This document shows, piece by piece, positions 1-11,900 of a stretch of 64,000 nucleotides of DNA. Made by a program: the position numbers and the translations under genes. The DNA is from Ascidia mentula (taxonomy: Eukaryota; Chordata; Ascidiacea; Phlebobranchia; Ascidiidae): positions 10,354,001 through 10,418,000 of the forward strand of contig OX387198.1 of assembly GCA_947561715.1 (NCBI GenBank). Direction: 5' to 3'. Within the stretch, counting starts at the first letter, position 1; each line of letters starts with the position of its first letter. A model generated the notes under the pieces. It searched no databases and was not told where the DNA came from. It saw only the letters and a program-made list of their open reading frames with translations.

Positions 1-1569
1 GAAAAACGTTCACACGTTGACCGATTTGAGCTACTCTAATGAGGGAATACCATCAGTAGGTTTCCTTCATGTAGATTTGATGATGGATTTGAACTTTTTA
101 AGGACATTCTTTTTTCTTCAGTTTGCAACGTAAGAAGGATAACATTGATCAACACATAAATATTCGAATGTGGCCCATTCTGATTACGAAAACTTAACAT
201 TCGATCAGAGACTGAATTCCAATACCTATTGACGTCATAAATGTTGATATTGGTCGAAAAAATCACGCGCAGTTTGTGTTTTCGCTCTAGCGCCTTTTTT
301 TCGACTTTGTGACCTCATAACATCGCTGGTGTTAACTTCGTACTGTCCAATTTTTTTGCATATATAGATGACGGCAATGCACGATTCAAAGTACCATTTA
401 ATAAATTTAAGTTAGACACGATGCATGTAGGATTCGCTAAAAATGTTCGGTTTCGGAGGAATTATTTCATTTTTTATATATATTTGCACTCCCAATGACC
501 AAACTATTTCATATCGATATGAAGAACTGCTTCATGGTGAGAAGTGGAAATGGGCCCAAGAGCGTCACCGCATTATCTTTGCTTTGTTTGCTTGCGTGAT
601 TCAGACGTTTTCAAGCACGTGCCATTTCAAGTGCATCAAATTTTCCGAGCAGATGTGGGTTCAATCAACTGTGGAAAGTTCAATAACGTTATCATTTTGT
701 GATGATAAACACTCCTAAGCGTTCAGCCGTATATTCGCTAAACCGGGATTTCAAATCTTTAACACACCTTGAAGTCTCCTCGTGACATGTATTCTGTTTA
801 CAGGCGCAATAACAAGTGACAACGTTTTGGATGTTTTCTCTTGCCCTGTTCTATTTATCGATGCCCTTATCGTCCGACGAACTCGGAGCGAATAAATTTA
901 CAAGCTGATGGCAGCGACCGCAGAGTTTACTGAAACCTGACACATTGCAGCGTCCGGAGAGGCAACGTCCCGTGTAAAATTGGGCCTAATGAGAAAGATA
1001 CGTCAAATGGGTTGCCAATAAAAAAAAAACGATAAGCTCGGGGACTTCGTATAGCAAACGCCATACAATGCCTCTGAAATTGTTTTCTTTTGTAATCCCG
1101 ATTTAGCAACATATAAAATGAGACTGACTGCGTTTGTTTGCTGACGGTAGCTTGGTGCCAACTGTCGGATGGGTTTACGACAGTTTGACGGAACGTTATT
1201 GTTGCAACGAGTTGTCAACAAGTCAAAAGTAGGCAGGGCAGCTCGATGTTTGTCAAACAGTAAAATCGCTGAGCTGTGATTTGCTCAAAAGCGAGTTGCG
1301 AAAAGTTTTTAGCTATTCAACCATTCCAGCTATTTAACGGTTGTGAATTTGTGACAACTCTTGAGAGAGAATAGGCCATAAAGCATGTAAATGATAGGGA
1401 AGCGGCGCGGAAAGGAGGGTCACCTTTTTCTTGCCGCTGCCTTCGTCTGCAGCTAAATTTCATTGACCGCCTCAATATTTCTCATTTATTTGTTCGACAA
1501 GACGCGCTGATAACTGGCGTATTTTAGGCTACATGTAGGGCTGTGGGGCAGATGCAGTTCTGAGTAAGT
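1..1569. other. Intergenic, no gene recognised
   Basis: Only short, unconnected open frames occur, none with a recognisable domain or flanking splice sites in phase. The stretch probably holds the promoter and 5' untranslated region of the GPCR that starts at 1570; no core promoter element can be assigned with confidence. Confidence 0.5.
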
Positions 1570-4500
1570 ATGTCAGTGAGCGAACTTACGCAGCATGCAC
1601 CCTTTGTGGGCACGAACAACTCGCACATTGTCTACCAGAGCACGACACTAAGCAGCATCATAATGCCAATCATCTGTTACGTTGTATTCGTGATCGGTAT
1701 TCTGGGCAACTCTATGGTCGTCTACATTATCAGTCGTCTGGTAAGTAATTTTTATGTGAGTTTAAAGTTTCACGGCGTTAGCTCTGTATTCTATCACTAC
1801 CGCCTATGCCGCTTACCTTCTCGTAAAAGTGCATCAGTTTTAATTTAAGCCGAAATACAGTGAACGAAATTGTACAGTTGCTGTTTGACACGGACATTAG
1901 GTCTACGCAATAGTTCCAGCAATAAAGCTGTGTACACTAAAGCTCTGCTTTTCTTTTTCGAATTACGGTCGAGAGCAAATCTTTTATGCCAGAGCTTTGC
2001 CACGAATGCGTTGCCGGATTCTTACTGTACGCCATGTACTACGCAGAGCGCACCGAAGAAAATCGCAGACCTGTTTGTCATAAATCTGGCCATCGCCGAT
2101 TTGATATTTCTTGCCACTTTGGTGTTTTGGGCCACCGAGTTTCTGATGAATGGAAAGTAAGTTTTCTGGCGCATGATTTTGCTTCTAAAAGGAATTCGTT
2201 GTCAAGTTACGCCTACGCAATAAGATTTTCAATGAATCATTATTGTTAACAATTGCATAACGAAGTTGTCAGCAGATAAGGCAAAAATTAATGCCACGAT
2301 GCATCAGTCAATGTCGTCTATCAGTAGCGTTATCAAAAAAACTCACCAGACAACATCTTTGTTTAGAAATGAATTTAAAATTGTCATAATGAGAGTTTAT
2401 ATAGTTCAAAGTTCTCCACAACATTATAGAATATTTCCGGTATAAAAGCCAACATAAAGTTTAGCTGTCTTTACCCGTTTTGTTGAATGTATTTTCAGTT
2501 GGGTTTTCGGAAGAATTTTGTGCAAAGTACTCAGCTCTTGCTCGCTCTTCTCTGGCTACAGCAGCGTGTTTTTTCTCACCGTAATGGCAATAGATCGATT
2601 GGGAGTTGTTGTATTCTACAAGAGTTACAACTCCTGGCGGTAAGTTACTCGATTGCACCAAAGCGGTGCAAATTGCTTTTTAATGCTGTGACTTAAACCG
2701 CGTCACACACGAATACTCTTCTAGCTAGGGGTATATGACATAGCAGATGAGGAACCTCGATTTCCGGGAATGGCTATTAACTGTTTACTATGTTCCCGAA
2801 CCAAACCATTAGATCGCCAGTCTGCGCAAACAGTGGCCCGTAGTATAATTCTTCTCTGAGTAGAAATTATATGGCTTATATTGGGCTTGTCTATTTATGA
2901 AGCCAGCAATTTCAACGTGATTGATTCATTTTACGAAAATGGCAAACTATAAAAAGCACACAGAATGGGAAAATATTTCAATGTGGGGAATATTCTATAT
3001 GGGTTCTGCATATCTATAACGCAAGTGGGTAATGTTACCAAGTACAAAACCTTTAAATGGAATTTCCTTGCCAAGGTTCTGATGTATTATTGTCCAGGAA
3101 GACTGTAATGCAAATGCACCAGAATATAATCAGCTACAGGTTGACATTGAGGCATGTTTAAATAAGGTCATAGACCTCTTATAACTATAAACTGGACATG
3201 TTGATTTTAAGCTTGCTACGTATGTTTGCAGTTCAATGAAGAAGGCCATCGTCGTCACCATTGCCGTGTGGACGTTTTCTGTTTCAACAAGTTTCTTGGC
3301 ATTCTATTTCCGTGACATCGGGGTCAACCACATCACGGGTAAGACTCTACTGGTTCCCTTGTAATACATTAACTGTAAAAACGTCACTGGCATCGCACCA
3401 GCTTGGACAAAGGAAAATTCACACTCCCAATTGTGGTATTAACTCATGACCCTATGCGCCTACTTCTCCATCGGCATTAGTTAGAGTAGGCAAGTGGTGA
3501 TAAAAAAAACAGGTTTGCGACCCAGTCATGGGATTTGAAACTGTGAAATGATCCTTAGACATTTGGGTAATTTGTAATAAAATCGTAGAGTATATGCAAA
3601 TTCCTGTTGGAAATTCAAGCATTTCTGGTAAAAGTCTCTGTATTAAGACATTTTGATGATTGACTGTTTACCAAAACAAAGGAAAATATTTCATTGACAA
3701 TTTTAGGAACCCAGCTTTGCCGGTGGCATTTTAACGAAAGCATCCATTCCCACCGGACGTGGTATTGCATCAACTTTGTTCAACGGTATATTTAAATTGC
3801 CAATGTCGTGACGCAGTAAGTTTACAGTTACTTTTTATCTTGGCAGATTTGTAATTGCGTTCGCTGCCCCTCTGCTTATCACCATCGTTTGTTACATCGT
3901 CATTGTGATTTATTTGCGAAGAAGGAAATCAAAAAAGAAGATACTGAGGCAGAAACAGGTGATTTTTACTGTTTGGGGAAAGTTGGAAAAACACATGAAT
4001 ATTTTCGGAAATTAACGGAAAGTTAACATTTTTCAGGATCGGATTACGCTAACGATATGTGTTGTGATTATCGTATTCGTCGTTTGCTGGACGCCAAACC
4101 AGGTCTCTAACTTTCTTTATGTGGCTCAGGGATTGCACATCATTGGTAAGATACGCAACCTTTGAAAAATTGCTGCTTTTGCGCCGCAAACAGCGTTTAA
4201 CACCTCGGTGTCTTAAACATGTTTACGCCACTCTTAAAGCCCTACTCAGGAGTTATAAAAGACCGCGCCCTTTCAGAGTCTAATGCGAAGTTTCTCTCTA
4301 CATGACAGCTCGCCCAAATCCGCCGTCAAGCGTCCATTACCACTTTCATCTTTTTGCCACCACGCTGGCTTGGTCTCACAGCTGCTTTAATCCGTTCTTG
4401 TACGCTTTCATGAGGGACGACGTGAGACACAAGGTGATTTATCTGTCTTTCAGCTTTTGTCCATGGGTGGCAGCTTATGTGACGTCGTTGCGGCAGATAT

Positions 4501-4814
4501 ATATGGGTTTGTGTTATTTTGTTGCCAGTCGTCCTTGATGTTAAATTAACAAGACAGAATCGTAAAATGCTGCACCAAATGCACTAAAACGTTTTCATTG
4601 TCAGATATATCAATCACGAACCGTCCTGTTGAGTTGAATACCTGCCTTAACAGACCACAGCTTGGTTTCAATGTACAAATAATTTCTAACACAAACGTTA
4701 CATTTTCAGCTTATTGAAACGACCAACAAGCTGCGTCCTTTCAAATCGCGAACTTCCGCTGCGCAGCTTTCCTCTGACAGACCAACGTCTCCATCAACGG
4801 TTCGTCTTGTTTAA
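1570..4814 (+). CDS. Class A (rhodopsin-type) GPCR, angiotensin/apelin/chemokine-receptor-like
   Basis: Seven-helix G-protein-coupled receptor of the plasma membrane. Nine exons read in frame: 1570-1740, 2047-2156, 2499-2639, 3232-3338, 3707-3785, 3847-3958, 4037-4145, 4309-4433, 4710-4814, giving 352 residues. Visible hallmarks: TM1 GNSMVV; TM2 NLAIADL; a Cys at the start of TM3 (RILCK) that can pair with the ECL2 Cys (WYCINF); TM6 CWTP; TM7 NPFLY. The TM2-TM3 stretch with FWATEF and WVFGRILC is most like peptide receptors of the angiotensin, apelin and chemokine group. The TM3 motif is DRL rather than DRY. N-glycosylation sites are possible in the N-terminus (NNS) and ECL2 (NES). The start Met is the first in-frame ATG before TM1. 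Ligand unknown. Confidence 0.9.
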
Positions 4815-4992
4815 ATCAACTGTGCTTATCAGTACACGTGTAAGGTGTATGTATGAACGTGTACGTGCTTGGAGCTTCGAGAAAATGCGTTTGAAGTCCC
4901 ACTAAATATTAGCTCATACTGTTGTTGGCAACGTAATAGCGCCACAAACATGATGTTTAACCTCATGTATCCGGTGTAGCGCTTCACAATGG

Positions 4993-5042
4993 AAACACCT
5001 GTTTTAATGTTGGTTAGGAACACTTGTTTTAATGTTGGTTAC
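4993..5042. repeat. Short tandem repeat, two copies of about 25 bp
   Basis: Two near-identical consecutive copies of a unit containing tgttttaatgttggtta lie just 3' of the GPCR coding end, differing at one or two bases. A simple local duplication in a 3' flank. Confidence 0.7.
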
Positions 5043-5215
5043 ATCTTTTCTGCAGCGTTTTTCCGAACTGAGTCAAAAGCGGTGGATTCAAAGAGGAATG
5101 TTTACTCCGATGACACCGCATCGGGTAATTTTATCCATCTTTCCACAGAAAGCTAAACCTCCTAAAGTTCGTTAACGATTAAAGCTGCTGTAACTAACAT
5201 ATTGCGTTGTACTGC

Positions 5216-5221
5216 AATAAA
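5216..5221 (+). terminator. Candidate polyadenylation signal of the GPCR gene
   Basis: A canonical AATAAA hexamer about 400 bp downstream of the GPCR stop codon, and the only clear one on this strand before the convergent cadherin gene. Position and sequence only; the cleavage site is not shown. Confidence 0.45.
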
Positions 5222-5970
5222 AACAGAAAAAAGCTGAACGTAACCGCGGTTATATGTTAGATTGCGGACAAATCCGTCAACACCAAATTCAACAGCGAAG
5301 AATTGGAGATATTGAAAAAGTCATCAACAGTTTGACACTTCTACGCCTTGTGGAAAAGCTTATTTTATTTATGTCGTGCGTGTAGTTACAGGGGAAGCGC
5401 ACAGGGAAGTTGCTACAGTGACATACAGAATTTACCTAGCTATGTAATTCCCCCAGTAACACTAATAGCCAATCCAAATCCAAAGCAAACTTAGAGTCAA
5501 CTAATTCTAATGCTTAAAAACACAACTTCTTGCTCTTTGACGCCCGTTTTTAAATTCGATTTGGTTTTCATATTCTGTTTATTATTGCTTGCTACGACAG
5601 TATTTCAATACACTGTGTTCCGAGTTTGAAGTTCATATTTCAGCAACAGGACATTAAGAGCTGTACTTGATTTCAAACCCAGCATGGTCGCATAAACTGA
5701 AACACACAACACAATGTACAATTTACATACATGACACAAATACAACATAAGAAATCAGCAATGAACAAGGATTTTGTACCGTGCTTGGTTGACGCTTTAA
5801 TCCCACTATTGTCATGTACGCAACTTATAGGTGTATCAACCACACAAAACAAACAGATTGGTTTTGCACTGCCAAATAAACAAAATTCCAACCCAGTATA
5901 AAAGAACATGTGTAGTGCACTTTAAAATAGGCAAGCGTGTTGGTCAGCTATCGTAATTAAAGTAGAATCT

Positions 5971-8900
5971 TTAAAACGGTGTGGAACGTTCCGGCAAAGT
6001 CAAAGCCTCGATGTCGCAATCCACAAATATGGAGTCAACGTTTGTGACAGGTGCTGGTTCGTAAGTCGGCGGACGATCGGTCAGAATTTCCTTTGACGAA
6101 AAATCAGATATCCCGTTGGATTTGTTCACAGAACAGTCATGAGGAGTTGCATCTCCTTTCACTTGGTTGCAAGTGTTGACAACAGTTTGGTTTGCCAAGA
6201 CCTGGCCTTCTAACTGACAAGTGTTTGGACTTGCTTCCGTCGGTAGCTTACACTGAAAAGCACAATAGCTGAGAAAATGTGGAATTTCACGCAACGGCGG
6301 TTTCGGGATATAAAAGTTTGACGTCACCGCCACTCAAGCCGTAAATATAAATATTTATTCACGTATGTTGCCTCTTAAAAACCGGCCAACCATGTGTAAT
6401 GCTATCGATTCAGGTTTTGCAAACAACCAGCCAATCACGCCAACACTGCGCAACAACGAGGCATTGCAAACAAATATAAATGTTTATTACCCTTCGTTTG
6501 GGCGCCTGCTTGAACGTCCTCATTGCTGGTATACAAGTTCGGTGCTCCAGCTTCCTTTCCACTGGACTTGTTCTGTCACTTTTTCCTCGCTGACAATTGG
6601 CCGTTTCGAAATGACGTTTTATTCGTTTGGGGACTGGTCGGGATATGGTACTGGAGCTGTCGTCGAGGTCGGAGTCCGTATTGGTGTGACGTTGTAGGGA
6701 GTTATCCAGAAACAAACACGTCGGCTGTTTCGGGGTCAAGTTCGTTTTCAACGAGTCGTTTTCGGCCTGGGTAGAGAGTTTAGTCTTTTATTGTAAATAT
6801 TAATTAGCTTGTTTCTAATTGAACTGAAATTACAAATTTGCTCAATTCAAAATGCAATGCAAAATTTTGAGTTTCATTAGAATGGTTATGTCACTGTCAC
6901 TGTCACTCATCAAGTAACGTACTAGCATACAAAAAGTCTACCGTCAAATCATATCACAAACGTTATATTTAGACACAATGGCAGTAAAATTTCACATTAT
7001 TAACCTCAGCCAGCAAAAGCGTAATAAATTCCCCGCATCTGGCCGGTATACAATATCATCAAAGGCAAAGACATTACGACCAACGCGCCACAAAATTACC
7101 GATTTTTTTGCTCGCTTGTACACGAGGTAACAGATTGCGGTTGTCACGGAAATGAAGAGACAAGAGCTGACGATGACAAGAGGGATCACGAGGTACAGGG
7201 TATTTTCCTCTGTTTTTCTGACGTCGCTGAGCTCAGACAAACTGAATGCGGTTATTCCTGTTGAATTCAACAGACCCGCGCAGTTGTCTTTCAGGATTCT
7301 ACAAAGGATTAGTGCGTAGCATGACCCAACCGGAGGTATACGGGGAAAAACAATTAACATTTATACTAACAGCATGCTTGGCTGTACCTGTAGATTTTGC
7401 GTTTTATGAGACACTGAAAACGTTTACATTATGTTTCGTGTGGTAATAAAATGTCAAAACAACCCTTAAGGTTCGGCCTCTGTGCAACCCAAGCTAACAG
7501 CAAAACTTTTAAGCTCAGTTTGGGTCATTACCAAACACCAGTATTTCCTTAGCATCCCCGTAGAATGAAAAGAAACTTTACTTACCCAACTACAACTTGT
7601 CCAGTGAGAATTTCATGTTGTTCGTTGACGCCATATAGCGTTAATATTCCCGACGCCACACTGCTATTTAGTACTTTTACCTCCAATTTCCTTCCTGCCT
7701 TTCCCAGACAAGCGTTGAACAAATTAGCTGCATGAGTCTACAAACCGATTTGCACACTGTCTCAAGGATGAAAATTTTTTGTGGGAATAAAATTGCTCAC
7801 CAATGGCAAACCTTTTGAAGCGTAATGGTTGGCGTAGAAGATGTGCCGCTTTTGAGGAATGTGCACGTAAAGGTTGAGGCCCGTTTGAGACGGGCCAACC
7901 AACTGTACCTGTACAATTAATAGATTAAAAGACAAGAAAATACAACTGGCGCTTAGTTAAAAACCGACCCGGATGGGAAATGTGGAGGTGGAGCGTGGCA
8001 GATTCTTTACTTGAACATTGGTGATGCTGCTTATGGGATGAAAGAAGTTCTGTAAAAACAAGAGCAGTTATAACGGATGTTAAACTTTTTAACAAAGCGA
8101 ACCACTGGGATATGTAATTTAAATACAAATACCGCTACGAATAACAAACAAACTTACTGCAACAATTAAATGTTCAACGGGTTGGAGTAGGGAGAAGGAA
8201 AGGTCAATAGAGTTTCTTTTTCGTGAAATTGTAGGATAGCTCGTGTTGATTATCACAGTAGCTTTGTCGATTTCACCGGGACTGCATAAGTTCTCGACCT
8301 GTACCAGTATCTGCATATATTGGGAAAAAATGTGTTACATAACAATTAACTTAATTAATTTTTTATTTGTGTTTGTCTTAATTATTTTTTCAATTTTTTT
8401 TAGTGTCTGTCTTAAAAAAAATGTGTCTTAATTTTTTAATACAGCAAGTGACAATGAAAACTTTACATATCCATTGCGTGAACGTCAAAAAAATAAAAGA
8501 TAATTCAAGACGCAGTTTATGAAAGACGGAAGAATTTTGAAATAAAAATTTCGGTCCCTAATGCTGTAAGTTTCAGTTATTAAGATCAAGCCCAGAGTAT
8601 GCAGTAAACGAATTCTTCTTGTTGCATTTATAGTAAACATATGTTTCCCCAAAGCAACCTGGCGATATACCACAGGAATATCAGTACCTTATAACTGGCT
8701 TTCTCTCTTAAGTACCCTTTGGTGAGAAGCTCACTCGAACGGAAAGATTTAAATCCAAACAAATCCTCGGTTGACGTCACGATGGAGAACACAGCATCGG
8801 GGCGTTGATTGGTTACTTCCATCACCAGGACAACGTTATTGGGAGCTATCATTTTCTTAAAACGAAAGCATTGTTTACGAATCACAACACGAATTACATC

Positions 8901-11900
8901 AACCTGAAGATAAGAAAACGTATAGACAACATTTAAATGGTATAAAAAACGGATAGTTGTTCAGAAACTAAGTATTTTTTCAGTTACCTCAATATCGACA
9001 TGATACGCATGATGGGTGAACTTTGTGCCCATGTTTTCTGCACGAATTGTGTGCGTCGCCGTGTCATGGCGTCGTGTGGTTGCTGAACACAAAATACAAG
9101 TTTATGCCGCGTTGATTGTACGGAAGAAAGTACAAATAGTAGCTAAAGTGATATGCACCAAGCACTAAAATTTGAGACATGATCTTTTGCAAGGATTTTG
9201 TCATTCAATTCTGTCACTCGCCTGATGGAAAAGTGGTGTAAGGTGCAGTAATACTCCACACTGGTAACGTTGTTTTATCTGTGACCCCTTTTAACCCAAC
9301 GGTAGATATACCCACTGTTGACTCGTAATCGCGCTTGGAAACAGCAACGATAGCTGGCGCAGTTGTTGACTCAAGGGGAAATGTAGTCGAGTCCAAATTT
9401 TTTTTATAACTGGTAGGTGGCGCTGTGGAGGCCGCAACCGTAGCTTTAGTGGCGGTGGTTGTTAAACTCATGGTAGAAGAAGCTGTAAGCGCAGGTTTGC
9501 TAGTGTGCGTCTGTTGGGTTGTAGTTAAGGCTATTGTTGTAACGTCAATTGTTGTACTTTCTCCGTGAGTAGAAAACGTCGTGGACTTATTAACGTCATT
9601 TCTATAAATATGTGTAGTTTCGGGCAATGGGGTAGTGGTAAAGTTTGAAGAAAAACGAGGCGTTGTCAACAAATTTTGGGTGCTGTCGTTTGGGGCCTCA
9701 GTGTTGCTGATTGTAAATGAGGGGTAGGTGGCGGTAAATGGTTGCGTGGTGATTTCTGTAATGTAAAATCACAGGCTAGTCCAAGCGTCGTGTCAAAATA
9801 ATGCCATTTACCAATGCATTAACTTACCGACTGGATTCGCTCTATCAACAGGTACTAGTTCTGGCAAAGTGACGTGAAGCACCATGACATCATCAGCGGC
9901 CCCCATTCTAATAGCCAAAATAATGAGAAAATCTTTATACTAACAAACAGAATATATTTTTACGAAACTGAACAACGAATACGTCAAGGTAAATACATCA
10001 AACATTTTAAGCTTTGATTGCATTTTATATCCAAACTAAGAATATTTACGTCGGTTGGGTGGACAAGGTATTGGCCAGATCGCGAACTTCAATAGTGACG
10101 TCATACGCGGGTAAAGCGGCACCGTCCCTCATAAAAAGTTGTCCGCTTAACCAGTCGATACGAAACAGCTCCATGCTTTGACGCAATCTTAAAGAAATAT
10201 GTTTCTTACTGACATAAATTCAGGGAAATTTAATAATTGCGTTGGAAAATCTGTTTCAACATTAAGATATCAAAAGTAAGTCACGCCCATAGTTATGATT
10301 TTTTGTATGTATGAGGGTTAGGTACCTGTACCAGGATATTCCGTTCGTTCCCATGTCGTCATCGATAGCTGACGCGGTGAATATTACACGAGGCAAGTCA
10401 CTCTCTACAACTTCCAAGCTCACATTTCTTCGGTCAAACTTAGGTGCGTTGTCGTTTAAGTCGGTAATTGTGACTCGCAAGGTGGCGCTGTCGTTGTGAA
10501 TTCCGTCGCTCGCCCACACAGTAAAACTAAGAAAAATTTAAGATGGGGGAATTAATATGATAGGTATTGAGTCTTACAAGCACAGCGATTTTCTTGGATA
10601 AGAAAAAGTTAGGATCCGAATTTTATAACCTTGTGAAAAACTATTGAAACAGATACGATGGTTAAAGTAAAAATTTCAATTAAAAAATAAAAAAAGGAAA
10701 AAATCTAACTTTTTTCTAACTAACAAACTTTTTTTTTCTAACTTTTTTTCTAACTAAAAAAATCTAACAAAATCGGGGCTCGAGCATTCCATATACTAAT
10801 AGTTCCTAGATGTTATAGCGTTACAAAATAGCAAATCTTACAAGCTAAAGTACAAATAAATAACCAGTAAATAGTTGCAGCCCACCACAACAAACAACAA
10901 TTGGCATCGCACCGCTTATTTTAATGACAAACATAGACATGGCACAAGATAACAAGAGTCATGACTGGTCATTTTTGTGATTGAGGAAATCTTGCCAACG
11001 CATGCCATTATGAAGTTATGCTGATAGCAACCCTTTGGTACATGTGTATGTAAATGTATTACTTGTATGACGAACGTTCCTCCCGATCGAAAGGTTCCAT
11101 TGAGGTAACTTCCCCGCTTGTTTGGTCGATCTTCAACAGTTTGGTGTCGATGGAATACGTGATCACATCGTTTACGTCAAGATCTTCCGCGGACACCTCA
11201 AGGAATAACAAAGTTTTCGTGTTTCATATTGTTTCTTTTTTTCAGAAAATAAATTTGCGTGATCTTTTTTAACAATTTTTGAAAATTGTAATAGATGGTC
11301 TCAATAAAAAAAGACAAAAACTGATGGTTCGTATTAAATTTAGATATTCAGACATATATATTGTTCAGACAAGACAATGTAGAAAAATCAATGGCAGTCA
11401 AACACCTGCAATACATGTTGACCAGCTGATGATGTATTTTCCTCCAAAGCGACTTCGTACACATTTTTCAAAAAGCGTGGCGAATTGTCATTGACATCTG
11501 TAACTTCAATTCGAACGAAAGCCGTCGAAGTCGTTTCGTTTCCTAAAAAATGCACGATTATCGCGCAATGAACGCGAGATGCCAGTGCAGCTACTTCGTA
11601 AATTTTCTGTGATGCAACGTATCTTTTCTGTGACATTTTGTAATTTATTCACCTTTGGGCATTTACGTTATCAGATCGCACCATTATGTGAAGCGCACTT
11701 CATAAAAGGAATTACTGAGCACGAAAGACTGTCTTTTTCGTGAAATTTCAAGCGCTTAATTTGCATTCCGTGACACGCAATCAAATTTGATTCACGTGCC
11801 TGCATTACACGACAAACTATTAAAAACGCAGCATAATGTGGGCACCTGACAGCAACTCCAATAACAAGTTGTACGCTGTTGTTGCTTCATAATCGAGGCT

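Noticed and set aside
443..718. Plus-strand frame of 91 codons upstream of the GPCR
   Set aside because: No recognisable feature and no phase-compatible junction to the GPCR exons.
7012..7052. Extension of the transmembrane exon to a donor near 7008 (WLRL...)
   Set aside because: That donor leaves a phase giving an early stop in the next exon; ending at 7052 keeps the next two exons open to the end. The choice remains the weakest junction in the tail.
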